A stretch of 64,000 nt of DNA from Pseudoscleropodium purum (lineage: Eukaryota; Streptophyta; Bryopsida; Hypnales; Brachytheciaceae). A model generated the notes under the pieces. The model worked only from the letters and a program-made list of their open reading frames with translations. It did not search any database and was not told where the DNA came from. Position numbers and translations under genes: made by a program. The stretch spans positions 35,402,001-35,466,000 of the forward strand of contig OZ017797.1 in NCBI GenBank assembly GCA_963969395.1, read 5' to 3'. Each line of letters opens with the position of its first letter. Positions within the stretch are counted from its first letter, which is position 1. This document shows, piece by piece, positions 23,884 to 34,040 of this stretch.

Positions 23884-24199
23884 TCGCTAATACTCGGATT
23901 CTTTCAAATTAACCAAGTTCAAAATTTTATAACCACAAATTCTTGCATTCTTGAACAAAGAATTAAACTTACTGAAGCCTTTGGATTGCGATTCCACCGC
24001 TTCTGCTTCTTGCCTGATCGCTAATTTCCGAATTACTTCTCGAATTAGGGTTTTCCGTAATTCACCTATGCTCAAATTACAAGTTCTTCAGTGTCTTCTT
24101 TATGTTGATCTCGGCTTTAATGTTGGCTCTCTATGCTCCAATTTCTTGGTACCGCAATCACTAGCTTGTCCCGAATTTTCTTTTTCTTTGTCAATCTAA

Positions 24200-25389
24200 T
24201 TCTTCTTCTCATTCATAGTGATCGACAAAATACTCTCTTAGCCAATCTTATGATTTATTTAAATTTCTTTTCCATTACTTTATAATTTTTTCACTTTTAT
24301 GTGCAAAAACTCTCAACAATACTAATAACACATAAACATAATTTCACCACTTACAACACAACGTAATTGCAAACAAACACATATAATAAATAATATATAT
24401 TAAAATTTGTGGGTCTTACAATGCCAATTTTTTTATTGTTTTTAATATCTATTTATAGTCTTCTTGGCACCCCCTCCCAAAGGGTGTGTCTTTTTAATTT
24501 TTATTTTTACTATTTTTAATTTTTTCTTTTAATTAATTAATTAAATCCTATTCATACTATAACATATAAATTAACTTTATTTTTAAAGCTTTTTCTACTT
24601 TTATCTAATAAGGGGCCCTTAATGGCTCCTAATATTCTAAATTTGCTATTTTAAATTAAAAATCTTGTCTACAGTAACTGATAATATAGTTTTTAATTAA
24701 GGGCTACAAAAAAAGCATATTGGAATATTAATGGCATATCAAACAATAATTATAAATTTTTTAAATAATGTGGATATTTAGATAAATCTTAAAGGTTATG
24801 TCAAATGATTATGCAATTGTTAAATAATTTTTGGTCTTACATAAGCTTTCATTGTGATTTTTAATAATTCCAACAATCTTCAAATAATAGTGTAATACAT
24901 GTGATTTTGGTGAGCCTTAAATGTGTTTCCAAATCATTCCAACAATCTTCAAATAATGCATGTGATTTTTATGAGCTTTAATACCAATATTCAATAATTA
25001 AATTCTTTTCCAAAAATTCATATATTATAAATCTTAAATTCTCTATTATTGTCATGTATAATAATTAAATCATTGAAAATTAATTTCACAAACAAATTCT
25101 AAAGAAATGCAAATGTGGTTGTTTTCACACTATCCAAGAGGCTTGCGAGTCTCTCCTGGAAAGGCTAAATGGTCGGAAAAATTTCATATTTTTCAAGTTG
25201 TTTCAGAGTTTATTTGCCTCCTTTGATAGCTATGGCATTAGATGAAGATAAAGCAAATTTGCTTCTTTTTGTTTTTTTGTTTTTTTTCATGGCAATTTCC
25301 CCTCAACAAAAGTGCCTTCTATCATCAATAAATCTTTTAGAATTATCCACAAGTGTAGCTACATTGCCATTTGTAGTGATTAGTGCATA
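24200..25389. other. AT-rich intergenic DNA
   Basis: No gene recognised. Two near-identical phrases, CCAACAATCTTCAAATAAT (near 24869 and 24939), form a small direct repeat of about 70 bp. Confidence 0.4.
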
Positions 25390-27400
25390 GCTGCAACGAT
25401 TTGATGAATGTTTTTGGTGGGTAGAGCCTTGTTAGTATGTGTAGATGGCCTAGTTGGTCAATTTTTGCGATTTTGAATGTATCGTTTTGAGGCATTTGTT
25501 TGTGTTTGGTTTGTGTTTTTTGTGTTATTTGTTTACCAATTTGGTCATTTTCAGGGGTGTTTGTATGGCATGATTTTAATTTCCAAATAGTTTTTCTGGA
25601 AAAGTAGTTGATCTGTTGAATTCAGGTCGGGTCGAATTAGTGAGGAAGTCGGAGTTATTAACCAAATTGGAGTTTTGTTATGTGTCAAATTCAAAATGGC
25701 TGAATGAAAGTGTTAGGCAGTTGTTAATTCTTAGTTGAATGGTTGTGGTTTACATCCCGATGGGTGTTGGGTTGTTCGTAAGTGGTTGCCAAGTCGGTTA
25801 GTGAACTTGCAGGTGGTTGTGCTGCCAAGTTGGTTAAGGAACCGCTGGTCTGTGCTATTTAGGGGGTCATTCTGATTTGGTTTGCACCCAGTGTTGAAGA
25901 GTGTCCATTGCGAGTCCCAGTCCAAGTTGGCTGTGTATGTTTTTGTGGTTTTTGGTGTATGTGATTTTGTGTGAGTTGTGCTTGATTGTGGAAGTCTTAG
26001 TTGGAAGCTGAGGTTGTCAAGGTGATTGGCATGAGTCTATCCAAGTCGGAAAGTTGTGCAAGGTGTGCACTATGCAGGAAGAATTTGGATGAATGTGAAG
26101 AATAATTCCGAGTGGGAGATCAAGTTGGAGTGAAGAATGTTGTGAATGTATGAGTGTGATAGTAAGTGCAGCAAAAGTTAATATTTCTTAGTTGGAGAGG
26201 GTGAGCTTGGAAGAAGTTGAAATGATGGAGTAAAAATCAAAGTAGTCCTAATTGGGAGTTAGGATGTCATGCTTAAGAAGGCGAAGTCCTAGTTGGAAAT
26301 CAGAAGAAAGGACTTAGAGATAAATAGAGAGTAGCGGAAATAGTTCAAATCGGAAATTTTGAAGCTGTGAGCTCAACTCATTGTGAACAGTGATATTTTC
26401 ACCAATTCGGCAATATGAGGAATTATTTGTCAAATGGGTGTTCTGTGTGTATGGAAGATGTTGTGTGACAAGTTGGGAATGTATTCGGGTAATGCATGTG
26501 ATTTATCTGAGCCTATTTGGAGTATTTTAATTGCTGTAATTAATGTCCGAGACCAAGTCGGAAGTTGGAGACATGATTTGTAGTGTTGTTTGTAAATCCG
26601 AATTGGAGTTTAGGAGTGCAATAGTGAATTTTAATTACAGAACCAATGGGAAGTTGATTGGTGTGTCGTTGTAGTTTGCCGAGTTGGTCTGTGAGTTCAA
26701 TTTGCTGTGTGAGCTGCTAAATCGGAAAATTTGGTAGTTGAAGTTATATGATTGGCCGAGTGATTGGCATGTATGTGAGTAGCATTCCGTGAGTGAACTG
26801 AGTAAGAGAGAGGTTTGAAAGATGGAGAGTAAGGAAATTCCCAAGTCGGATAAAAAGGGATGTAAATTCTGTCAATGTCGGAGTTACGAGAAACCAAAGT
26901 GTGAAACTGAGAAGCAAAGTTCCAATTTGGTGAGAGAAGTAGCAATTGTGGTAGTGTCAGGTGACAAAACGAAATTGGTTGAGAAAGCGTAGTAATAATT
27001 GCCCAGTCCGAATCAGAGAAAAAAGGCTGCAGCTCTAGAGCCAAGTCGGAGTGGAAAGAACAGTTGCAGCGAAGAAGCCGAATGGGGAAAGACTGAGGTC
27101 AAGGAAAAGAGAATGCTGGATCCAATTTGGGAGATAAGCATGAGTTAAATAAAAATAAGAAAGAATGGGAAATATAAAAAAAATGATAAAAATTAGTTTA
27201 TTTAATTAAAGTAATTGGAATATAAATGGAAATTGAAGTCTATACTTGGTGTTTGTTTAGGCCAATTAGGTATAATTAGAAACAATCCTATTTAATAACC
27301 TCCCTTGGAACGAACATAACTATTAGTTGGATAAATCCGAGTTGGTATCAACGCAGTCTACAGTATGTATACAATGATGTCATAGAAGATGATGTATGGC
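25390..27400 (-). repeat. CCAANTTGG-rich 2-kb dispersed repeat, copy A
   Basis: Reads on the minus strand. Near 27293-27360 the reverse complement matches copy C at 36520-36595 almost perfectly: TAATAGTTATGTTCGTTCCA, then AGGGAGGT and AATAGGATTGTTTCTAATT. The body is peppered with degenerate palindromes such as CCAAGTTGG, CCAATTTGG and CCAAGTCGG. The far end shares CCAACTAGG.CATCTACA with copy C. No reading frame of note. An LTR of an otherwise lost retrotransposon is possible; ends and target duplication were not resolved. Confidence 0.6.
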
Positions 27401-27570
27401 ATACATCCCATGACATAATCAATAAAAAATATTTTGATACTTTGCAGATGGGTATTTTGGCTTTTGAGTAGTCGGTGCTAGAGTTGACTCTATTTGTACA
27501 ATCTCCTATGCTTTATTTTGTTTGGGCCTCCATTTCAATTCTCAAATAAGTGAAATTGGTAATTTATTAA

Positions 27571-28473
27571 TTGACTTCTAGTTGTTCATGTGAAAAAATA
27601 AATGACTTATATGAATGTGAAGTGTCTACAATCTGTAAATATACATGTAGAATTTGTAGAATTCTTAGTAGTCAAGACCAAAATATTTTCAATATTTATA
27701 TTTATACACAAATTGGAGATATATTGTATGACATTATGGAGAGATTTAGGAATTCCATAGGACTCCCTAACATTTGTCATGCCATTGATGGGACCCACAT
27801 TCTGCTTTCTCGACATCCTAGTAATCATCTCATATCCATTGCGTCAGACTTTTTCAACATGAAGAAATTTCACAATATTGTATTGTAGAATGTATGCAAT
27901 ATAGATAGAATCTTTTAGAATGTTTGTACAAGGCAACCTAGTGTGATTAACGATGCAAGAAAATTTTAATAGTCTTCTTTGTACTTTGATTTGCATCAGA
28001 GGCAGATTTTATCAAATTCTACCATTGTAATTAAAGGTGTACAAATGCAACCAAATTTGATTGGAGATTCAATATATCCAAGCCATCCTCATTTGTTGAA
28101 GAACTACAAGCTAGCAAACCCTAATTTTTGTGATCAAAAGCAATTTGATTCTTCTATCAATTTAGACAGAGTTGCCATTGAATATGCATTTAGGGCTCTC
28201 AAAAATTGGTAGAGGATTTTGAAGAATTTTGGTGACAACGTCAATAAATGTCGGATCATCACCATTACATGCTCTATGCTATATAATTATTGCGAATTGT
28301 ATGGGGAAAGGCTTCTAGTACCAAAGATTAATGGGCAAGAAAGACACCCATTTACTAGTAGACATTGTGGAGTTTAGCATTTGCCAAATGATGACAATGG
28401 AGCAAAGCTTGCTAGGTAGTGTATGCATAGGGCCTTGTATAGAGAGTGGCTAGCAAACAACTCTAGTATGTAG
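27571..28473 (+). pseudogene. PIF/Harbinger transposase fragment (DDE_Tnp_4-like)
   Basis: One frame, interrupted by stops, carries the hallmarks of Harbinger transposases: RFRNSIGLPNICHAIDGTHI with the first catalytic Asp, NDARKF (second Asp region), LIGDSIYPSHPHLLKNYK, and DRVAIEYAFRALKNW with the Glu. Stops at 27886, 27916, 27970, 28210, 28375 and 28417 are all TAG; one at 27967 is TAA. The apparent native stop is TAG at 28471. The N-terminal helix-turn-helix part is not found upstream. The Myb/SANT-like pseudogene at 32594-33406 is the kind of partner protein these elements encode, but lies on the other strand 4 kb away. Confidence 0.88.
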
Positions 28474-29672
28474 CTTCTTAGTTATATGTTTCTATAGTAT
28501 TGTGTTAGTTTTGCATTTGATTTTCATATACATACTATTTTTATCATTGTACAATTTTTCTATGTTATGAAATATATATATTTCTATTTACACTATAAAA
28601 TTATATTATTTGATCTAAAAAAAATCAATCATAATTGGAAAAATAAAACAAATTTTATGAACTCCTAAAAAACCACAACTATTTTTTTTTTTTCAAAAAT
28701 CATTCAAAACTACCAATTTTGTTGCATTCACTTAAGAAATTTAGTTTTTTTCCTTTGGAATCCAAGTGTAAGATGTTTTCATGTACTAAAATTATGTGAA
28801 ACTTTTCTAAGATCATGTGATAAAAATTTCATGAAGTTTGACCGTACAAATTGGAAGATATGAACTTTTGAAGTTAGAAAAAAATGTTTTTTTGAACATT
28901 GGCTTGCAATTTCAGATGACATTCATTGGTAGTTGTGGGAACTATTTGCATTGTGCACTTTGAATTAAAAAAATATTTGGTGAAGAGGTGAGTTAAGAGT
29001 CTAGGAAAAAATTCCCCCAAAAAATTGGTTGATTTTTATTTATTATTAAATATTTAAGTAGAAAAAAGTCCAAGATTGAAATTAGAACTAAATTGTAAAT
29101 ACCTCTAAGAAGGGATTGGAACATAAAAATTCCAATAGTAAGATTTTTCCATGATACAAACTTAAACTTGTCAAAGATTTTTTTTTTTAAATTGTGAAAA
29201 TTTCATTAAAAAATGGATAGGATAAATTATTTTTTGAAGAAAATGCTTAGATTGTTGAAAAAAAAAGATTGTTCAAAATTTTCACATCACCAAATCAAAT
29301 GGAATGAATCAAAGCTTCACACATAGACACAAACATTTTATTAAGAAATTTTTTAAAATTATAATGTTTAATGTTTGTAAATTTGTTTATCTGCTCGGTG
29401 ATATAAAAATTACTTTTAGGATGGCATAAGTTTTGTTCTTGGGCACGGATTGAGATTAAAAATGATATTCCCACTAAACTAAAAAGTAATTCTATCTTGT
29501 GAGAAAGTTTCAAAAAATTTCACTAGAAATTGAAGTTATAGGAGCTTGTCCAAAATCCAATTTGTTCCTTAAAGACACTATAGTCCTTTAAGGGTTAAAA
29601 GTATATATATCATCTTTGGCACTAAAAAAATCTATAGTAAGGTAAAGTAGTAAATTGAATACTTTTTTGTAT
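28474..29672 (-). repeat. AT-rich DNA; decayed TTTAGGGGTTAA-family copy in its right part
   Basis: From about 28680 (CAAAAATCATTCAAAACTAC) to about 29605 (GTCCTTTAAGGGTTAAAAG) the sequence resembles the element at 50495-53637, which shows CAATCAAAACTACCATTTC near its left end and GTCCTTTAGGGGTTAAA at its right end. Family-typical AATGGAATGAATCAAAGCTT lies near 29300. No gene. Confidence 0.45.
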
Positions 29673-29911
29673 CAGGGTTGACGAATCTCTACATCCGCCC
29701 CAAAATATATAGCGTCCGTAACCTGGACGTCCAGACGCCAGCGTCCCTCCTGCCGTCGGAAGGCGGACGGGTGGGGTGAACGGGGGCGGACGGGGCAGAT
29801 GGGGCGGATAGGGCGGGGCAGGGCGGACGGGGCGGACGGCGTCCGCGAATGTCAACGAACGCTGCGGACACAGCGTCCGCGTCCGGACGTCCGACCGTCC
29901 TGTCAACCCTG
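29673..29911 (-). mobile_element. GC-rich hAT MITE, copy M3
   Basis: 239 bp from CAGGGTTGACGAATC to CCTGTCAACCCTG, flanked by the perfect 8-bp duplication TTTTGTAT (29665-29672, 29912-29919). Same orientation as M1 and M5. Interior GC-rich with GGGGCGGACGG-type words. Long frames across it are artefacts of composition. Confidence 0.93.
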
Positions 29912-29999
29912 TTTTGTATGAATTAATAAAAAAATATTTTTTTATTAATTCATTATAAACATTGTTATTGGTACTATGTTTGAAACTTATTTAATACTT

Positions 30000-32215
30000 A
30001 TTGGAAAAATAGAAAATAAATTAATGGCACCCTATAGATTAACTTGGGTTCCAAATAAGAATTTAAATACCCAAGCAATAGATAGAATTCGTTCCAAGGG
30101 AGGCTTAATATAATAGGTTTACTTCTAATTTGGTTTCTAATAAGTCATTGCAATTATAGAATTAAATAAGAAAAATGTTCCTTAATCCACATCACAAGTT
30201 GTTTTTCTCACACAAAAATTGCTAATTACTAAATTTTCCATTCCACTCTTAAAGGCCACAAGGGTAAGAATTTGCTCCCAATTTGGATCTTCTTCATTTT
30301 TTCTTCTTTATCTTAAAAATTCTTTTCAAGCTTTATTCTTCACTTTATCTTTTATGCTCCTTTATTTTTTTCTTTTTCCTTCATTTAATTTTTTTCTTTT
30401 GCTTATTTCTCCATTCAACACAACTTGGATTTTTTTTCTCGATTTGGATACGAATATCAACACATCATACGGCAATCAGCAGGGTTGACAGGACGTCCGG
30501 ACGCGGATGCTGTGTCCGCAACGTCCGTTGACATTCGTGTCCCGGCGGACGCAGCGTCCGCCTGTCCCCCATCTACCTGTCCGCCCGTCCGTCCACCCGT
30601 CTGCCCGATTACGGCCATCCGATCGACGCGCGGACTGATTTGGTCCGCACGATTTGGGCGTTTGCCTCGGGCGGTCGGGCCGTTCGCCCCGCCCCGCTTG
30701 TCCGCTTTCCGACGGCGGTCGGGACGCTGCGTCCGCTAGCGTCCGGACGTCCGGACGTCCGAAAAACGGACGCTATTTTGGAGCGAACATTGAAATTCGT
30801 CAACCCTGGCAATCAGAATCCTCATACTTCCAAATTGGCTTTCAATTTTATTCACAGACAAGACTTGTACCACCTAATTGGGATCTTCTACTTAGGCTTG
30901 CTTGTCTCCAAATTAGGGACAACAGTACCTTTCTTCCTCTCACTCATGATCTTCTTTTTCTCCTCACAAGTAGGCTTCTCAAAATTTCTACTTTTACAAT
31001 ACTTACACTCTTTTCTACCTGACTTGGCATTAATTGACACATCTTTAAAATCATCCATATTTATGCATCTCTTTCCAAATTGGATAACTTAACACATGAT
31101 ATTATACTCAAATCAAAACCAATTTGGAATTACAGGAACAACAATTAGGCTTAATTCACATGCATGCAGCACACATTCAACTATACTGCAAACAATTCGG
31201 CTGATTACAGATCATACATTCTCAACATACTACAGTGACATTCAAACTAATTCAATCACAACTTCAAAATGATTTCTCAAAATATTTCAATTCATTTTTG
31301 ACTTGGTGATTAAAATCACTGTTACAAATAGGACTTTCAACAGTTTTTTTCTTTGCTCATTAGATCTACCACTTTGCACCAAGGAACTACACAACTACTC
31401 CATCAACTTAAAAATTTGCATCCTATAAGGCTCAGTACACTATCTCAACATATTACAAATTGGTTCTTTCAACTATAACTTCCAAAGCACTCAATTGCTA
31501 CATTCAGTATTACATCTTTCTACTTTCACATCTGCACCGCCATTCATTGCCCAACAACACTCTGACTTGGACACAGACTCAAACACTCTGACGCGACCCT
31601 GGATCACGCACACACAATTCCCAACTTAGAAATCACACACACAAACACAAGAACACAAACACAAAAAAACAAAAACACATGCAGCCTTCACTGACTAGGA
31701 CTCGCACTAGACTCTCTCGACAGTGGGTAAAAGAAAATGAACTCCAAATCGGACTTAAGAGAAACTCTTGGACAGCCTGCAGACAGTTACCAATTTGGTA
31801 GAGAAGGCCAACTGAAAACAGTCACCGATTTGGATCACATCCCAAGGACAATATCACTCACTTGCTTTCATCCAACTTGGCTGACACACCTAACAATTCA
31901 CCAATCAACCATTCTCCTAATTGGAATTTTGAACTACTTTTAAACACTCACTGACCTGGCTTCCAACTTGGTAAAACAATCACATTCAATTGACTCAACC
32001 GCCTCAAATTGGGATTCACACATACAACCAGCCATTGACAAGACATACTCCAAACCTAGACAACTTGGACACAACAACATGCAAAAACACCCAAATTGGT
32101 TCCCAAACTCACCATTCACATCAAAAAGACCCTCACTTTACTTCAAAAATAAGAACAAAAATTGGCAGCTTTACAATCCAAGTCGGTTATCTACACACCC
32201 ATTCTAAATTTTTTT
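30000..32215 (+). repeat. CCAANTTGG-rich 2-kb dispersed repeat, copy B
   Basis: The left part shares with copy C CCTATAGATTAA, then TTCGTTCCAAGGGAGG and CCTTAATC.....TCAC.A; the right end (CCAAGTCGGTTATCTACA) matches the ends of copies A and C. The interior carries many degenerate palindromes (CCAACTTGG, CCAATTTGG, CCAAATTGG, CCGATTTGG). Interrupted by hAT MITE M4. Frames at 31737-31943 and 31968-32322 look incidental. The orientation is opposite to copy A, so A and B face outward around the Harbinger fragment. Confidence 0.6.
30480..30808 (+). mobile_element. GC-rich hAT MITE, copy M4, nested in repeat copy B
   Basis: 329 bp, CAGGGTTGACAGGACG to CGTCAACCCTG, with the perfect 8-bp duplication GCAATCAG (30472-30479, 30809-30816). 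It is the longest uninterrupted member here. It contains GTCCGATCGACGCGCGGACT, the spot where the LTR-like element later entered copy M6. Frames of up to 150 codons cross it but have no protein-like sequence. Confidence 0.94.
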
Positions 32216-32593
32216 GTAAAATATTTGTAGTAATTTATTTATTTAGTAATGGCGGTTCAAATCCCCCTTCTTTGATAATGTTGATTGAACTAATGAAAAA
32301 AATTATAAAAATAAGGATTTAAAAAAAAATTAAAATATTTATTTACAACGTACATAATTTCTTTTTATAAATGATTCTACATATTACAATTGAATGTGAA
32401 GCTATAAAAAAAATTAAAGTTAAAAAGAATCAACGAATAGGAATTGAAAAGGCACCTACAAATATATGTTCTAATTGAAGAAAAAAAATTTGGCAACAAA
32501 TTTATATATACAATACGGAAAAGAAAGGAATACTAGGAATTGCAATTAAAAAAAATATTTTTTATTGCATATTTAGAAATGCATACAATGTTT
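32216..32593. other. AT-rich spacer
   Basis: Contains GGCGGTTCAAATCCCCCTTC (near 32251-32270) with a perfect B-box-like core but no A box upstream. It is otherwise featureless. Confidence 0.4.
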
Positions 32594-33406
32594 TTACTTA
32601 GTTACATGTTCCTTTTGGGCCCATTGACTACAAATTATATCAACGAATAAAGCCGCTACACGCTCTTGAGAAGCTTGTATTGCCTATAGAACATCCAATT
32701 CAAACTTCTTGTTGTCTCTTTGAAGTTAAATTGCAATCTCCATCTTCATCTGTTCAATACAAGTAGATGATTTGGTAAAACCATCCAACGTACTAGCCAT
32801 GTCGTTGTTGAGTTTTCAACATTTTACAATAGCTCCACAAACTCCAGATAAATTGCCAGCACAAATAGCTACATCATTCCCTTCGACTTTTTCTAAGGCA
32901 GCGTTGGTGTCGATGACAAGTGCCCCTTAATCGTTTGTGCCGGGAACACCATTGGCTTTCGTCATCTCACTCAACATAGCATCCATGGCATTATACCAAG
33001 TCCACCTTGTAAGTCTTGAGTTGTCTCCAAAAACATTGTAAATTTTCTTTTGACAAAAATGTTGTTGAATTTTGACACACTTGTCCTTGAGATGCACTTC
33101 TTGACGGCTTACTTCTAGCGGAAAATGGGCAACCAAAAGATTATACATTGTAGCCCAATCTTTCACCTGGAAAGATTGATATGCGCATTCCGCACTGCAA
33201 TCACGCATCATGTCCAATAAATATTGTGTCTCAGCATTGCCCCACTCACGATGTGTGGAAAATAGAGTAGTAGGGGGCAATGCTGAGGAAGGAATGGAGG
33301 TAGCACTTGGTGGCATCTCCATTGGAAGGTGTACGGTTTCTTCAAAACTATCCCCTTTATACTTCTCTAATGAACTATCCTCACCATGGTCACTTTCAAA
33401 CATCAT
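32594..33406 (-). pseudogene. Myb/SANT-like DNA-binding protein of a Harbinger-type element
   Basis: The frame starts at the first ATG pair (MMFESDHGED) and contains a trihelix/Myb-like segment: WGNAETQYLLDMMRD, then VKDWATMYNLLVAHFP and LKDKCVKIQQHF, followed by FGDNSRLTRWTWYNAMDAML. After a TAA at about 32928 the same frame continues with sense to a TAA at 32594, interrupted by TGA, TAA and TAG, so the protein is broken in its C-terminal half. Such proteins are encoded beside PIF/Harbinger transposases and help them bind DNA. It may belong with the fragment at 27571-28473, though strand and distance leave that open. A diverged host gene is less likely because of the stops. Confidence 0.75.
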
Positions 33407-33463
33407 ACTTGCCAAATATCCAAAATTATCATATACCCAAATCTTCAAAAGAAAGTGCACCAA

Positions 33464-33726
33464 AAAATTTCAAACCAACACTACACCTTATTCACTAGCT
33501 GCCTTTAATCTTATAGCACTATAAGCAAACCTCTCTCTTCCTCTGAACCCTTATTTTTTGGAATGAAGCTTGTGCCTTGCTATCCTAGAGTGGTCCTTGG
33601 AGTCCGTCTTTCAAAGCTTGGAAGTTACGGTGGGTGAACTTCGCGATGAACAATTCTAACTCTCTCGCTTGGCATCTGCGTGGTTGAAGCTAGCTCTTTG
33701 TTTTTAGCAGCTTTGAGCAAAGCTGA
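33464..33726. other. Spacer upstream of the Myb/SANT-like pseudogene
   Basis: Less AT-rich than the surroundings (near 33590-33720). It would be the 5' untranslated or promoter region of the minus-strand Myb/SANT-like gene. No clear TATA box or splice site. Confidence 0.3.
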
Positions 33727-34040
33727 CCTTAGTGCATCGGGAAAAAATCAAGAAGAATTGAAACAGAATTGATTCAATAATGTGGCAATATTGAAACAAA
33801 CCTCTAACAGTCTAGTATTGTTTCAATTTGCAACACTAATGCTTGCAATTTCAAAACGCGATATTGGTGCAATTCTAGAAATAAATAACAATTCAATCTA
33901 AATCAATAATGTTTGAATACTAATATTTTTAATGTATTTAGTGTATATATTGATTTGTTGCAATTTACATTTCAATATTGACATTAAATTGCGACTAATA
34001 TGTTTTAGTATTGCAACATTGTTGTTTCAATTCAAAATGA
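33727..34040 (+). repeat. TGCATCGGGAAAA repeat rich in CAATATTGAAAC words, copy R1
   Basis: The segment starts at TGCATCGGGAAAAAATC and is rich in GAAACAGAATTG, CAATATTGAAAC, TTGCAACA and similar words. The reverse complement of the right end of 43250-43797 gives GCATCGGGAAAATG followed by CAATTGAAACAGAA, so the two are relatives in opposite orientation. No coding frame. Confidence 0.5.

Noticed and set aside
30425..31092. Overlapping 104-150 codon frames across hAT MITE M4
   Set aside because: They run through the non-coding GC-rich MITE in all frames and show only Arg/Pro/Gly-rich composition.
32251..32275. tRNA gene or retroelement primer-binding site at GGCGGTTCAAATCCCCC
   Set aside because: Only a B box is present, with no A box or cloverleaf, and the T-arm sequence is in sense orientation rather than complementary to a tRNA 3' end.
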